The position numbers and the translations under genes were made by a program. A model generated the notes under the pieces. The model was not told the DNA's origin, searched no databases, and worked only from the letters and a program-made list of their open reading frames with translations. Of a stretch of DNA of 64,000 nt, positions 35,762 through 45,081 are shown piece after piece. The DNA is from Tsukamurella ocularis. GTDB taxonomy: Bacteria; Actinomycetota; Actinomycetes; Mycobacteriales; Mycobacteriaceae. Position 1 is the stretch's first letter; every line of letters begins with the position of its first letter. Location: NCBI RefSeq assembly GCF_024807615.1, contig NZ_JANUCJ010000005.1, positions 1 to 64,000 of the forward strand, read 5' to 3'.

Positions 35762-36703
35762 TCACGCGGGCTGCGTGCCGGTCCAGGTAGTCCAACCGTC
35801 ACCCACGGCCTTGATCCCGCTGGCGCCAGCCGACGCTGCGGCCTCACCGACGGAGGAGATCGGTCTGTTGCCCGCGAGGTGGAACGCTGTCCGGATGACG
35901 ACTCCGTCATCAACTGCGCGCGTCGTCGCCGCGGCGACGTTCTCGATGCCGGTGCCGGCGCGCTTCAGCGCCCGCGCGGCCGTGCCGAGGGCGGAGACCT
36001 TGTCGGCGAGAGCCTCCAGCTGCGTGGTGAGTTTGCGAAGCACCCCGGCGAATTTCTGTGCGAGGGTGGCACCGCGCAGAAGGATCGTGTTCGTCGCTGC
36101 CACCACGGAAGCGCCGCCGGTGGGAATCGACGTCGCCGTGGCGGCCGCGTAACTCGCCGCTGCCCACGCCGCAAGGGACGCGAGCTCGTCTCTGATGAAG
36201 TTGCGGACCTCGACGACGAGAGCTCCCGCGATACTCAAGCCGGTCGCGGCGGCTCGCGCCGCGGTACCGAGCGCCTCACTGTGCTCGGCAAGGGCCGTCG
36301 TGGCCGTGCGGTAGGCGTCGGCGTCGACGCCCGACCACCCGGATGACGTCGCGGACGACGCGGTCCGTACGTCGTCGGCGACCCCGGCGAGCGGGGTCGC
36401 GACCTTCTCCGTCCACACTTCGCTCAGGTCCTCGATCTTGTCCGGATCTCCGGACACGGCGTCCAAGGAGGACTTCAGCGCCGGGATCGCCTCGATGACC
36501 CAGCCCACGCCTGAGGCGAAGAAGGTTCCGATCGGATCCTGCACCGCGCTGCTCACTTCGGAGCCGATGCTCACGACCGCGGCGAGCAGCCCCATCGCGC
36601 TCTGATCCTCGACAACGGCCTCCGCGGCGTCGACCACGGCTTCGGCGAGCGGAATCCCGGCGACGGCGTCGCCGACGGTGCCGATCACACCGTCGCCGCT
36701 CAT
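35762..36703 (-). CDS. WXG-type protein, possible ESX substrate
   Basis: A 313-residue Ala-rich helical protein. An N-terminal part (about 1-90) of moderately hydrophobic helices is followed by SGWSGVDADAYRTATTALAE, which has the W-x-G turn of the WXG100/PPE superfamily, then helices resembling an LXG or ESX-effector core. The C-terminus ends in GDGWTTWTGTQPA, with no recognised toxin domain. It overlaps the EspC-like gene upstream by ATGA. Substrates of type VII secretion are normally encoded in such pairs, so export through an ESX system encoded elsewhere is likely but unproven. Confidence 0.65.
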   Translation of the reverse strand: MSGDGVIGTVGDAVAGIPLAEAVVDAAEAVVEDQSAMGLLAAVVSIGSEVSSAVQDPIGTFFASGVGWVIEAIPALKSSLDAVSGDPDKIEDLSEVWTEKVATPLAGVADDVRTASSATSSGWSGVDADAYRTATTALAEHSEALGTAARAAATGLSIAGALVVEVRNFIRDELASLAAWAAASYAAATATSIPTGGASVVAATNTILLRGATLAQKFAGVLRKLTTQLEALADKVSALGTAARALKRAGTGIENVAAATTRAVDDGVVIRTAFHLAGNRPISSVGEAAASAGASGIKAVGDGWTTWTGTQPA

Positions 36704-37008
36704 CGTCGCCCGGTTTCCGTCAGCGCGGTCGCGCCGCCCCGATCCGTCTCCTGGTTCACCATGATGTTTCGCCGGAACTCGGCACGGTGCGTCTCGAGTT
36801 CGCCGCCATGCGTGGAGACCGATTCCGTGAGGTCGTCGAGAGCGTTGTTCACCCGGGTGGCCAGCCATCCGAAGAGGGCGCCGTAGTCACCGTCGCCCAC
36901 CCGGTTCGACGCCGACGTCGTCCCGGCGGCACTGACGGTCGTCGCGATCGTGGTCAGAGCATTCTCATGAGCGACAGCGGTGGCCGGCGTGATCACACAA
37001 TCCGTCAC
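36700..37008 (-). CDS. EspC-like small ESX secretion-associated protein
   Basis: A 102-residue all-helical protein similar in size and layout to EspC-family type VII substrates. The first helix region is ITPATAVAHENALTTIATTV, a loop with Gly/Asp follows (RVGDGDYGALFGWLATRVNN), and a second helix ends in a charged tail. The family normally pairs with a larger WXG-type partner, which is the next gene and is overlapped by ATGA. Its own start overlaps the YbaB-like gene by four bases. No ESX core gene (eccB to eccE, mycP) is present in the window. Confidence 0.65.
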   Translation of the reverse strand: MTDCVITPATAVAHENALTTIATTVSAAGTTSASNRVGDGDYGALFGWLATRVNNALDDLTESVSTHGGELETHRAEFRRNIMVNQETDRGGATALTETGRR

Positions 37009-37340
37009 CGCTCGGCCTCCCCCGTGTACTGATCCCAGAAGTCGAGCTCCGGATAGAACTCGGTGGCGATCGAGTGGACCTCCCTGGCCGCTGCCTTCTC
37101 GGCCAGGGAGGCCGCCGTCATGATCTCCGCGCTCAGAGCCTCCCCCGAGTACTCCATCGCGCGTCCCGCGATCACCACCCCCGCGAGCCGTCCCCCCATC
37201 CCGACGGTGACCCGCACGTCCCCCCGTGCGGCCGTCCCGCTGCCCGAAACTCGGGCCAATCGCTCACGGACCTCGTGCGCCTGCTCGAACGTCTTCTCCG
37301 CGTGAGCGACGTCCGTCCAGACCTGCGGTGTCGTCTCCAA
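37005..37340 (-). CDS. YbaB/EbfC-like protein of an ESX cassette
   Basis: A 111-residue protein of the YbaB nucleoid-protein fold as found beside EspC-like genes (EspL-like). A helical N-terminus (QVWTDVAHAEKTFEQAHEVR) is followed by the beta hairpin VRVTVGMGGRLAGVVIAGRA and a long C-terminal helix. The TTG start is preferred because GGGGGA lies five bases upstream and family members begin close to the first helix; an ATG 12 codons upstream is the alternative. Probably a chaperone or regulator for the two downstream genes, to which it is coupled by ATGA. Confidence 0.65.
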   Translation of the reverse strand: METTPQVWTDVAHAEKTFEQAHEVRERLARVSGSGTAARGDVRVTVGMGGRLAGVVIAGRAMEYSGEALSAEIMTAASLAEKAAAREVHSIATEFYPELDFWDQYTGEAER

Positions 37341-37551
37341 CTCGTTCCCCCGATCTCGTTGGTTTTTCCTCCGCATCAATTAGACGCACCGGCTCCATGA
37401 TCGGTTCCGACTTTCTGTTCCCGCAGGTAGGAGACTCTCCATAGCCAACGAAAGCCCCCGAAGCCGAACAATTGTCATCGCAACGACACCGCGCGCGGAC
37501 AAGCAGATGCGATCGTTGCCACCCTCGTCCAGCACGATTGCTCGAATGCGG

Positions 37552-38964
37552 CTATCGGGACAGACGGTCGTGCAGCCAGCTGATGGTCTGCATCCCGAAC
37601 AGGTCGGTCCCCCACCCGTAGAGGTCTGTGATCATCTTGCTCATGCTGCAGTCCGTGGGGCGGTAGGAGACGTCCGTTCCGCCTCGACGCCACGTTGTGG
37701 TGAGCTTGCGCGCGTCCTCGGCGGGAACCAGGGACATGAAGGAGTCGTCCTTGGCGCACGACGTGATCAGGACGGGTGCGGCAGGCGTGGGGCCGCTCGC
37801 TGTCAACAGGTCGTTGTCGTCGAACGCGCGCTGGAAGGTCGGCTGCAGATCCGGGGTCTGACCGTTGCGGAACAGAGCTCCGAGCGGCACGAAGGGCATG
37901 GCGAAGTACACCGACTGGCATTGGGTACGGAAGATGTCGGCGATCGCCTTACCCACGGGATTGAGCTGCTCGTCGACTTTCATCTCGGGGTACTCCGGCT
38001 CGAGACCGAGGAGTGTCGCGAACGCGAAACCCGCTCCGAGGGAACCTGTCGAGGTCTTCATGAACGTGCGCTGGTCCACCACCATGCCCTCGAGCACCGT
38101 CGCCTTGACCCGGAGGTCAGGGGCGTACTGCTTCGCCGCCGTAGCGGCGGTCGCAGCACCGACACCGCCGCCCGCAATCCCGAACAGGCCGACCGGCGCG
38201 TCCTTCGACAGGCCCGCCTCCGTGAGCTTCTGCGCCGCTCTGACACCGTCGAGGAGCGCGTGGCCTGCGAACTTGCTGGCGAAGACGCCATGCGGCGTTC
38301 GGTCGGCATCGTTGCCGACGTCGCTGATCGCGACTGCATCGCCATTGCCGAGCATCAGAGCGAGCGGTCCGAGCGCCGACCACGAGGCGCCGTCGATCGG
38401 ATTCTTGCCTGTCCACTGCGTGCTGGGGTGGCAGCCCCAGCCGACGGAGTCGTTCGCCTCTTGATAGCCGATGATCGACTTCTCCCGGTTCGGGTTCCCT
38501 GTCTGCGGAATCATCACGATGCCGGTCGAGATCCGCCGTGAGGTGCCGTCGATCCCTGTGGTGACGTACATGGTGCGCCAGGCGTCGAGGCGCCCCGGCT
38601 TCACTCCCGTGAACATCACGTCGACCTTCATCGCCTTGAGAAGCGTGCCGGGCCGATCGGAATCCTTCAGCGCGGGCTCCATGTAGAAGGGATCGTCCTC
38701 AGTGAGCGCTGTGAAGATCTCCTCCGGCGATCCCGGTCGTGCCGACGTCAATGCACCCGCGACGTAGCCGTTGAACACCTTCTCGAGGCTCGGTGTCGAG
38801 GGCTCGACGGGCGGAGCGGTGGGCGTGGCCGGCTCGGCGAAGGCCGCCGGCGCCATCGTCGTGGCTGTCACGCACAGCGCAACGACCGCGACCACGAATC
38901 GCGGGAGACGCGACGGGGCCTGCCCGAGCTTAGGCGATTTTTGCGATCCAATACCCAACGTCAT
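37552..38964 (-). CDS. secreted lipase homologue lacking the catalytic serine
   Basis: A 470-residue exported alpha/beta hydrolase of the secretory lipase (LIP) type. A signal peptide (1-43, ending APAAFA) is followed by a Pro-rich spacer. SIIGYQEANDSVGWGCHP and GNGDAVAISDVGNDADRTPH match the family. The nucleophile elbow, normally GxSxG, reads G-I-A-G-G at 262-266, so Ser is Ala264, and no clear catalytic His is seen near the C-terminus. The protein is probably a binding or scaffold protein rather than an enzyme. The ATG is leaderless and divergent from an unknown secreted protein 32 bases away. Confidence 0.8.
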   Translation of the reverse strand: MTLGIGSQKSPKLGQAPSRLPRFVVAVVALCVTATTMAPAAFAEPATPTAPPVEPSTPSLEKVFNGYVAGALTSARPGSPEEIFTALTEDDPFYMEPALKDSDRPGTLLKAMKVDVMFTGVKPGRLDAWRTMYVTTGIDGTSRRISTGIVMIPQTGNPNREKSIIGYQEANDSVGWGCHPSTQWTGKNPIDGASWSALGPLALMLGNGDAVAISDVGNDADRTPHGVFASKFAGHALLDGVRAAQKLTEAGLSKDAPVGLFGIAGGGVGAATAATAAKQYAPDLRVKATVLEGMVVDQRTFMKTSTGSLGAGFAFATLLGLEPEYPEMKVDEQLNPVGKAIADIFRTQCQSVYFAMPFVPLGALFRNGQTPDLQPTFQRAFDDNDLLTASGPTPAAPVLITSCAKDDSFMSLVPAEDARKLTTTWRRGGTDVSYRPTDCSMSKMITDLYGWGTDLFGMQTISWLHDRLSR

Positions 38965-38971
38965 TTCGGTG

Positions 38972-38977
38972 AGTGTA
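38972..38977 (-). promoter_or_regulatory. -10 hexamer of leaderless promoter (lipase homologue)
   Basis: On the minus strand TACACT ends 7 bases before the ATG at 38964. The space to the divergent start at 38997 is so short that both promoters must overlap. Confidence 0.55.
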
Positions 38978-38996
38978 CAGATGCAATGATGCGTCC

Positions 38997-40283
38997 ATGG
39001 CATCACTCATCATGCGCAATACTCGCGCCATCGCGCCCCCCGCTCGACGGCTACGTGGAGTGCTCGCGGCGAGCGCCGTAGCGCTGGCCGGCGCACTCGC
39101 CATCCCGTCCGTGCCCGCCGTGAGCGCGGCACCGTCGTATCTGGATATGACGATGACGAACCGCGACGCCTCGACTGCTCCCGGCGGACTGAACCCCGCC
39201 CTGCCCACGACCCTGGCACCCCTCACACGCGCGCTCGGCGACGCACGGCGCGCGGGAACTCCGGCGAAGCGCTACGCCACACTGCTGCAGCAGTACTGGC
39301 TCGTGCGGTCGACCGAGCGTGCCGGCATCGACCTCGCCGCCTGGAATCCCCGCGCAGGAGTCGGCGCGAACTACGACAACCTCAACAAGTCCTACGCGCT
39401 GTACGAGCAGCTCCAGTTACAACACCGCGAACTGCGGTGGGCGGGCCAGGGCGGACAGGTGGGCGCCGACTTCGGAGGAGGCCTCCTGGACTTCGAGATG
39501 GCGGGTGCGGCGTTCAGCCTCCCCGGGCTCCAAGGCGCCGTCAACGAGATCGACAAGGTGCTCACTGACAGGCTCGGGCCGCAGGCGATCTCGCTCCTAC
39601 CCACGGGGATGGCCGCATTGCTGCGCGCCGCGCGAACGATCACCCCGCAGGATCTGAACTGGAGTATCGGGATGATCCTGGTCATGCAGAAGAACATCTA
39701 CTCCGACCTGATGCCCATGCACATCGCCTACTCCGAGAAGGGCATTGCGGCACTGGAGGAGATGCACCGAGCGGGCCTGTTCGATGACGCGATCATGGCG
39801 GCGTGGCGCGACGTGGCCTCGGGCGACGAAGCGCGTATCACGGCGGGCAACGCGGCCCTGCTGCGTCGCGAGCAGCGGGACAACATCGGCGCGCAATGGG
39901 ACCAGGTTCGACGGTACAAAGGCGACGTGGGTGAGGCCATCACCTACCTGTCGACCGTGGCGGGATCGCCGTCCGTCGCCGGCGTGATCCCGCTACGCGA
40001 GTACCGCCCGGTGCGGTACACCGTGATCGCGCAGAACGGGAAGCGGGCCGTGGTCACTCTGCCACTGCCGAGTTGGAACTGGTCCGTCTTCTCCGAGCGC
40101 TGGGACTACATCACCGAGCAACTGGTCCCGAAGTACCAATGGACGTTCAGGAACGACTGGGCGTCACTCGAGCGGACCTTCCGCACCCCGTACGAGGTGC
40201 AGATGCAGTCCCACCGGCCGATCGCATCGCTGCCGCAGATGCTTACTTCTCTGGTGAACGGCCTGAAAGTGGACTACCCGTAG
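38997..40283 (+). CDS. secreted protein of unknown function
   Basis: A 428-residue exported protein with a Sec or Tat-like signal peptide (Arg pair, then a hydrophobic stretch ending PSVPAVSAAP). The mature part is mostly helical, with DNLNKSYALYEQLQLQHREL, a glycine-rich turn GQVGADFGGGLLDFEM, and a Trp-rich C-terminus (LPSWNWSVFSERWDYITEQL). I recognise no family. A later ATG (39012) could also be the start. It is divergent from the serine-less lipase homologue and shares its promoter region, so the two may work together at the cell surface. Confidence 0.75.
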   Translation: MASLIMRNTRAIAPPARRLRGVLAASAVALAGALAIPSVPAVSAAPSYLDMTMTNRDASTAPGGLNPALPTTLAPLTRALGDARRAGTPAKRYATLLQQYWLVRSTERAGIDLAAWNPRAGVGANYDNLNKSYALYEQLQLQHRELRWAGQGGQVGADFGGGLLDFEMAGAAFSLPGLQGAVNEIDKVLTDRLGPQAISLLPTGMAALLRAARTITPQDLNWSIGMILVMQKNIYSDLMPMHIAYSEKGIAALEEMHRAGLFDDAIMAAWRDVASGDEARITAGNAALLRREQRDNIGAQWDQVRRYKGDVGEAITYLSTVAGSPSVAGVIPLREYRPVRYTVIAQNGKRAVVTLPLPSWNWSVFSERWDYITEQLVPKYQWTFRNDWASLERTFRTPYEVQMQSHRPIASLPQMLTSLVNGLKVDYP

Positions 40284-40392
40284 GCGTCGTCGGCCTGCAG
40301 GTCAGCATCAAATCCTGCACCCGTGCTTGTTTTCGTCGATCCGGTTCTGATTAAGTGGTGCGGCAACCCTCCGCAGAAAGGTGGTCACCCCA

Positions 40393-41541
40393 ATGGCCGC
40401 ACGCCGCCGCTCGAGCTGGATGAACGACGAGCTCGACGCCCTCCGCGACCTCGCGGACAAGTTCCTGTCCAAGGAACTCACCCCCAACATCGAGAAGTTC
40501 GCCGAGCAGCACCACGTCGATCGCGACCTGTGGAACAAGGCCGGCGAGCTCGGCCTGCTGTGCCTATCCATCCCCGAGGAGTACGGGGGCGGTGGCGGCG
40601 ACTTCCGGCACGAGGCGGTGCTCATCGCCGCGCAGGCGCAGGCCGTCGACACCAGCTGGGGCGTCTCGCTGCACAACGGCATCGTCGCGCACTACATCCT
40701 CGCGTACGGCACCGAGGAGCAGAAGCGGACCTGGCTGCCGAAGATGGCCTCAGGCGAGGCCGTGGGCGCCATCGCGATGACCGAGCCGGGCACCGGCTCG
40801 GACCTGCAGAGCGTGAAGACCCGTGCCATCAAGACCGGCGACGAGTACGTGATCAACGGCAGCAAGACGTTCATCACCAACGGCCAGCAGGCCGATATCG
40901 TGGTCCTAGTCTGCAAGACCAACCCCGACGAGGGCGCCGCCGGCATCTCGCTGATCCTGGTCGAGGCCGACCGCGAGGGCTTCCGCAAGGGCAACATCCT
41001 CAACAAGATCGGCCAGAAGGGACAGGACACGTCCGAGCTCTTCTTCGACGACGTCCACGTGCCCGTCGCGAACCTGCTCGGCACCGAAGAGGGCCAGGGC
41101 TTCTACCAGCTCATGCAGCAGCTGCCCCAGGAGCGCCTCATCATCGGCCAGGCGTGCGTCGCCGGCATGGAGGTCATCTTCGAGGAGACCCTCCGCTACA
41201 CCAAGGAGCGGGAGGCGTTCGGCCGGCCCGTCTTCGGCTTCCAGAACACCAAGTTCAAGCTCGCCGAGGTGCACACCGAGACCACGATCGCCCGCATCTT
41301 CGTGGACGACTGCATCGAGAAGCACATCAAGGGCGAGCTCGACATCCCGACGGTCGCCATGGCCAAGTGGTGGACCTCGGACCGCGCCCAGCACGCGGCC
41401 AGCGAAATGATGCAGCTCTTCGGCGGCTATGGCTACATGGCCGAGTACCCCGCTGCGCGGTTCTTCGTCGACAACCGGGTGAACATGATCTACGCGGGCA
41501 CGAACGAGATCATGAAGGAGATCATCGCGCGCACGCTCTGA
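40393..41541 (+). CDS. acyl-CoA dehydrogenase, helix-G glutamate class
   Basis: FAD-dependent acyl-CoA dehydrogenase of 382 residues. The N-terminal domain ends in LSIPEEYGGGGGDF. The FAD-binding loop is AIAMTEPGTGSDLQ (127-140), followed by KTFITNGQQAD. LFGGYGYMAEYPAARF is the C-terminal signature. As in the other dehydrogenase of this window, the YEGT catalytic position is Ala (YAGTNEI, about 367-373), and Glu247 in LPQERLIIGQ is at the isovaleryl/long-chain base position. The ATG follows AAAGGTGG by eight bases. It stands alone between the accessory stretch and a strong stem-loop, so its substrate is not indicated. Confidence 0.93.
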   Translation: MAARRRSSWMNDELDALRDLADKFLSKELTPNIEKFAEQHHVDRDLWNKAGELGLLCLSIPEEYGGGGGDFRHEAVLIAAQAQAVDTSWGVSLHNGIVAHYILAYGTEEQKRTWLPKMASGEAVGAIAMTEPGTGSDLQSVKTRAIKTGDEYVINGSKTFITNGQQADIVVLVCKTNPDEGAAGISLILVEADREGFRKGNILNKIGQKGQDTSELFFDDVHVPVANLLGTEEGQGFYQLMQQLPQERLIIGQACVAGMEVIFEETLRYTKEREAFGRPVFGFQNTKFKLAEVHTETTIARIFVDDCIEKHIKGELDIPTVAMAKWWTSDRAQHAASEMMQLFGGYGYMAEYPAARFFVDNRVNMIYAGTNEIMKEIIARTL

Positions 41542-41557
41542 GCACACGAGATCCCCG

Positions 41558-41595
41558 GCGCCCGGGTGTCATCCGTTCGGATGACACCCGGGCGC
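41558..41595 (+). terminator. very long perfect stem-loop after acyl-CoA dehydrogenase gene
   Basis: Two 18-base arms (41558-41575 and 41578-41595) are perfectly complementary with only TT between them. It lies 16 bases after the stop and should end transcription from 40393, perhaps also from the opposite strand. No T run follows. Confidence 0.75.
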
Positions 41596-41599
41596 AGCC

Positions 41600-41616
41600 G
41601 TCGGTCGGGGACCGAC
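41600..41616. terminator. second short stem-loop in tandem
   Basis: GTCGGTC-GGG-GACCGAC is a perfect 7-bp hairpin immediately after the long one. It may back up termination. The rest of 41617-41741 shows no gene. Confidence 0.45.
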
Positions 41617-41741
41617 GCATCCGGTCGTCTGTCGCCCCGCGCTACGAGTCGGGCTCCCCTTACCTGCTCGGCGTCGGGCTCGGGGGCAACCACAAGGCCG
41701 ACATCCGCGGTGAGATCCGCACACGAGCGAGAACTGACGTC

Positions 41742-42185
41742 TCAGCGCTGGAGCGGCGACAGCTTCCGCTGCGCGGCCGGGATCACCAGCGCGAGCACAC
41801 CGCGCACGACACCCTTGGCGATATCAAGGTTGTCGAAGTAGTCGCGCCACAGCACGATCCGGCCGTCGTGGACGTCGAACCGTCCACACACCCAGAACCG
41901 CACGCGCAGCGAGCCCACCCGAAGCTCATCGATGCGCTCAGTGAGGACGACGGCACCGTCGGACGAGATGGAGGTGACCTCCACGCCGAAGCCGAGGGCC
42001 GGCTGCGCGAGCAACCGGATCACCCGGCCCGCGCGGTTGCGCCCGCGCAGGGTCGCGAGGCCCACGTTCGTGTAAACCACGTCCTCGTCGAAGGCGGCGA
42101 CCGCCTCCTCCGCCCGACCGTCCTGCATATCGGCGAGGAAGGTCAGTACCGTCGCCCGTTCGTCCTGCACCACTACGTCAGTCAT
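41742..42185 (-). CDS. limonene-1,2-epoxide hydrolase-like protein
   Basis: A 147-residue cystatin-like barrel of the LEH group, opening epoxides in a one-step reaction. All active-site positions known from limonene epoxide hydrolase can be placed: Tyr38 and Asn40 in VVYTNVG, the Arg84-x-Asp86 pair in ERIDEL, and Trp113-x-Asp115 in LWRDYFD. The protein is thus likely an active enzyme, similar to mycobacterial EphG (Rv2740). The substrate may be a lipid or sterol epoxide. The start is leaderless (TACTGT, 7 bases before the ATG). It follows ppc in the same direction by 55 bases. Confidence 0.88.
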   Translation of the reverse strand: MTDVVVQDERATVLTFLADMQDGRAEEAVAAFDEDVVYTNVGLATLRGRNRAGRVIRLLAQPALGFGVEVTSISSDGAVVLTERIDELRVGSLRVRFWVCGRFDVHDGRIVLWRDYFDNLDIAKGVVRGVLALVIPAAQRKLSPLQR

Positions 42186-42192
42186 GCGGCCG

Positions 42193-42198
42193 ACAGTA
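42193..42198 (-). promoter_or_regulatory. -10 hexamer of leaderless promoter (epoxide hydrolase)
   Basis: On the minus strand TACTGT ends 7 bases before the ATG at 42185. Confidence 0.55.
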
Positions 42199-42240
42199 CC
42201 GCCGCGCGGCGCCCCCGTCCTCCGCCCTGGGGCGGAGACG

Positions 42241-44994
42241 CTAGCCCGAGTTGCGCAGCGCCGTCGCGAGGCCGTTCATGGTCAGCAGGATGCCGCGCTG
42301 GACCAGCGGATCCTCGTCGCCCGCACGGTACCGACGCAACAACTCCACCTGCAGGTGATTGAGCGGCTCGAGGTAGGGGAACCGGTTGAAGACGGAGCGT
42401 TTGAGGGCGTGGTTGTCGGCGAGCAGGTCGTCGGTCTCGGCGATCGCGAAGTACATCTCGATGGTGCGGCGGTGCTCGTCGGCGATCTTGCCGAAGACGC
42501 GCTCGCGCAGCGCCGGGTCCGGCACGAGATCCGCGTAGCGGGCCGCCAGGCCCAGGTCGGACTTGGCGAGGACCTGCGCCATGTTGGAGAGCACCGACCG
42601 GAAGAAGGGCCACCGCCGGTACAGGTCCCGCAGCCGGTCCAGGCGGGCCGGGTCTCCCCCGATCCACGTCTCGAACGCCGTTCCCGTGCCGTAGAAGCCC
42701 GGCAGCATGACCCGCGACAGCGACCACGCCATCACCCACGGGATGGCGCGCAGGTCGGAGATCTTCGACGTCTGCTTCCGCGAGCTGGGCCGCGAGCCGA
42801 TGTTCAGCGAGCCGATCTCCCCCACGGGCGTCGCGGTCGTGAAGTACTCGACGAAGCCCTCGGTGCGGTGCACGAGGTCGCCGTAGGCGTCGCGCGCGAG
42901 GGCGGCGAGCTCATCGAGCACCGCGTACGCGTCCTCCGCGTCGTCGCCGAGGCCCTCGACGTCCAGCAGCGAGGACTCCAGCGTCGCCGCCACCAGGGAC
43001 TCCAGGTTCCGCACGGCCAGTGCGGGTTCGGCGTACTTGGCGGCGATGATCTCGCCCTGCTCGGTGAGCCGCAGCGAGCCGCGGACAGCGCCCGGGGGCT
43101 GCGCGAGGATCGCGTCGTAGCTCGGCCCGCCGCCGCGCCCGACGGTGCCACCGCGGCCGTGGAAGAGCCGCAGCGTGATCCCGGCGTCCCGCGCCATCGC
43201 AACGAGGTCCAGCTCGGCGCGGTACAGCGCCCAGTTGGCCGCGAGGTAGCCGCCGTCCTTGTTGGAATCGCTGTAGCCCAGCATGATCTCCTGCAGCCCG
43301 CCCTTGCCGTCGACCAGCGAGCGATAGGCCGGCACGGCGAACGCGGCGCGCATCGTCGCCGCGCCTTGTTGCAGATCCTCGATCGTCTCGAAGAGCGGGA
43401 CGATGTTGACCGGGCAGTCGGCGCCGCCGTCGGTGTCGGGGCGCAGTAGCCCCGCCTCCTTGAGCAGCACCGCGGCCTCGAGCAGGTCGGAGACAGAGGT
43501 GCACATCGAGATGATGTAGTTCGGGATCGCCTTGGCGCCGAGGGATTCCACGGCGCGCGCCGCGGCCCGGAGCACGCCGAGCTCCTTCGCCGTCTGGTCG
43601 GAGAACTCCGCGCCCGGTCCCACGAGCGGCCGCCGCAGGCGGAGTTCGGCGGTGAGCAGGCGCACCCGGTCCTCCTCGTCAAGGGCCGCGTAGTCGGCGT
43701 GCACGCCGGCCCACGCGAAGAGCTCCGCGACGGTCTCCTCGTGCACGTCGGAGTTCTGCCGCATGTCGAGGCCTGAGAGGTGGAAGCCGAAGGTGTTCAC
43801 GGCCTCCCGCAGCGACTGCAGGCGGTCGTCGGCAATGAGGCCGTCGCCGCCGGCCCGCAGGGAGGCGTCCACGACACTCAGGTCAGCGAGCAGCTCCGAC
43901 GGTCCGCCGTAGGGCTCGGCCCCGATGTCGGTGCGCGCGTCCAGCTGCTCGTCGAGCAGCCCGTCCGCCGTGGCGGTGAGGCGGCCGCGGATGCCGTGCA
44001 GCGCGCGTCGGTAGGGCTCGTCGGCGCGGCGCGGAGAATCGTCCCAAGCGGCAAGGGCCAGCAGCTCGTCGGCGACGGTCGTGAGGCGGGAGCTGAGCGC
44101 GAGCTCCTGCTCCAGTTGCAGCAGCTCGCGCAGGTAGTGCCCGATGGCGGTGGCGGCGGCCCGCCGCGAGGCCATGGTGACCACCTCGTCGGTGACGTAC
44201 GGGTTGCCGTCGCGGTCGCCGCCGATCCACGATCCGGGGCGCACGATGGGCTCGGACAACAGGTTCGTCCCGGGGTACAGCTCGCGCAGTCGGATCCGGG
44301 CCTCTCGGTTGATCGCGGGCATCACCTGCAGGAAGGCGGAATCGAAGTACCGCAGGCCGTTCTCGATCTCGTCCTGGATGCGCAGCCGCTCGAGCCGCAC
44401 CAGCGCGGTGTCCCACAGGGTGAGGATCTGGCGCCGGAGCGCGACCTGGGTCTGCTCCTCCTCGCGCGCATCCAGCTGGGTCCGGTCGCGGTAGCGCATG
44501 AGCTCGGTGATCCGGTGCTGGGTGTCGAAGACGGTGCGCCGCCGGGTCTCGGTCGGGTGGGCGGTGATCACGGGCACGACGAGCGCGTGCCGGAGCGCCG
44601 CGGCGACGTCGGCACCGTCAAGGCCCGCGTCCTCCAGGAGGCCATAGGTATGCGCGAGGGACGAGGCCTGCGGCGGCTCTCCCGCGCGGACGTGGATGGC
44701 GCGCCGGCGCTCGCGGTGCAGGTCCTCGGCGAGGTTGGCGAGCAGCGCGAAGTGCGAGAAGGCGCGGATGACCGGGATCGCCTCGCCGGTCGGGACGTCG
44801 GAGAACAGCGCGGCGAGCTGCTCGCGGTCCAGTTCGGAGCGGCGCACGGCGAAGGACTCCTGCCGGGCGCGTTCGACGAGGTCGAAGATCTGCGGCCCGG
44901 CCTGCTCGCGGATGGTGTCGCCGAGGATCCCGCCCAGCAGCCGGATGTCGTCACGGAGGGGTTCGGTGGCGGCGCGCGCCGGCTCACTGGTCAT
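42241..44994 (-). CDS. ppc: phosphoenolpyruvate carboxylase
   Basis: Carboxylates phosphoenolpyruvate to oxaloacetate to refill the TCA cycle, 917 residues, normal for the bacterial enzyme. The catalytic His is in [34 protein letters not shown] and [14 protein letters not shown] are the substrate and bicarbonate loops. The C-terminus ends RNSG where many enzymes have QNTG, a conservative change. AATACT lies 7 bases before the ATG, close to the leaderless pattern. Mycobacterium tuberculosis lacks ppc at this place, while relatives such as Corynebacterium carry it next to tpi. Confidence 0.97.
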   Translation of the reverse strand: MTSEPARAATEPLRDDIRLLGGILGDTIREQAGPQIFDLVERARQESFAVRRSELDREQLAALFSDVPTGEAIPVIRAFSHFALLANLAEDLHRERRRAIHVRAGEPPQASSLAHTYGLLEDAGLDGADVAAALRHALVVPVITAHPTETRRRTVFDTQHRITELMRYRDRTQLDAREEEQTQVALRRQILTLWDTALVRLERLRIQDEIENGLRYFDSAFLQVMPAINREARIRLRELYPGTNLLSEPIVRPGSWIGGDRDGNPYVTDEVVTMASRRAAATAIGHYLRELLQLEQELALSSRLTTVADELLALAAWDDSPRRADEPYRRALHGIRGRLTATADGLLDEQLDARTDIGAEPYGGPSELLADLSVVDASLRAGGDGLIADDRLQSLREAVNTFGFHLSGLDMRQNSDVHEETVAELFAWAGVHADYAALDEEDRVRLLTAELRLRRPLVGPGAEFSDQTAKELGVLRAAARAVESLGAKAIPNYIISMCTSVSDLLEAAVLLKEAGLLRPDTDGGADCPVNIVPLFETIEDLQQGAATMRAAFAVPAYRSLVDGKGGLQEIMLGYSDSNKDGGYLAANWALYRAELDLVAMARDAGITLRLFHGRGGTVGRGGGPSYDAILAQPPGAVRGSLRLTEQGEIIAAKYAEPALAVRNLESLVAATLESSLLDVEGLGDDAEDAYAVLDELAALARDAYGDLVHRTEGFVEYFTTATPVGEIGSLNIGSRPSSRKQTSKISDLRAIPWVMAWSLSRVMLPGFYGTGTAFETWIGGDPARLDRLRDLYRRWPFFRSVLSNMAQVLAKSDLGLAARYADLVPDPALRERVFGKIADEHRRTIEMYFAIAETDDLLADNHALKRSVFNRFPYLEPLNHLQVELLRRYRAGDEDPLVQRGILLTMNGLATALRNSG

Positions 44995-45081
44995 GCTGGG
45001 CAGTATTCCTACCGCCTGCTCAGATTTCGAGGCCAGCGCTCATATGGGCGCCCTGCCCGGCGGCACCCCCGCCAACGACGA

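Noticed and set aside
37400-37551. GCAACG ... CGTTGC inverted repeat as terminator of the lipase homologue
   Set aside because: The arms are only 6 bases with a gap above 20, below what I would call a terminator or operator.
41596-41741. Small open frames between the tandem hairpins and the epoxide hydrolase gene
   Set aside because: The frames are short, Arg/Ser-rich and lack ribosome sites. The gap is treated as non-coding.
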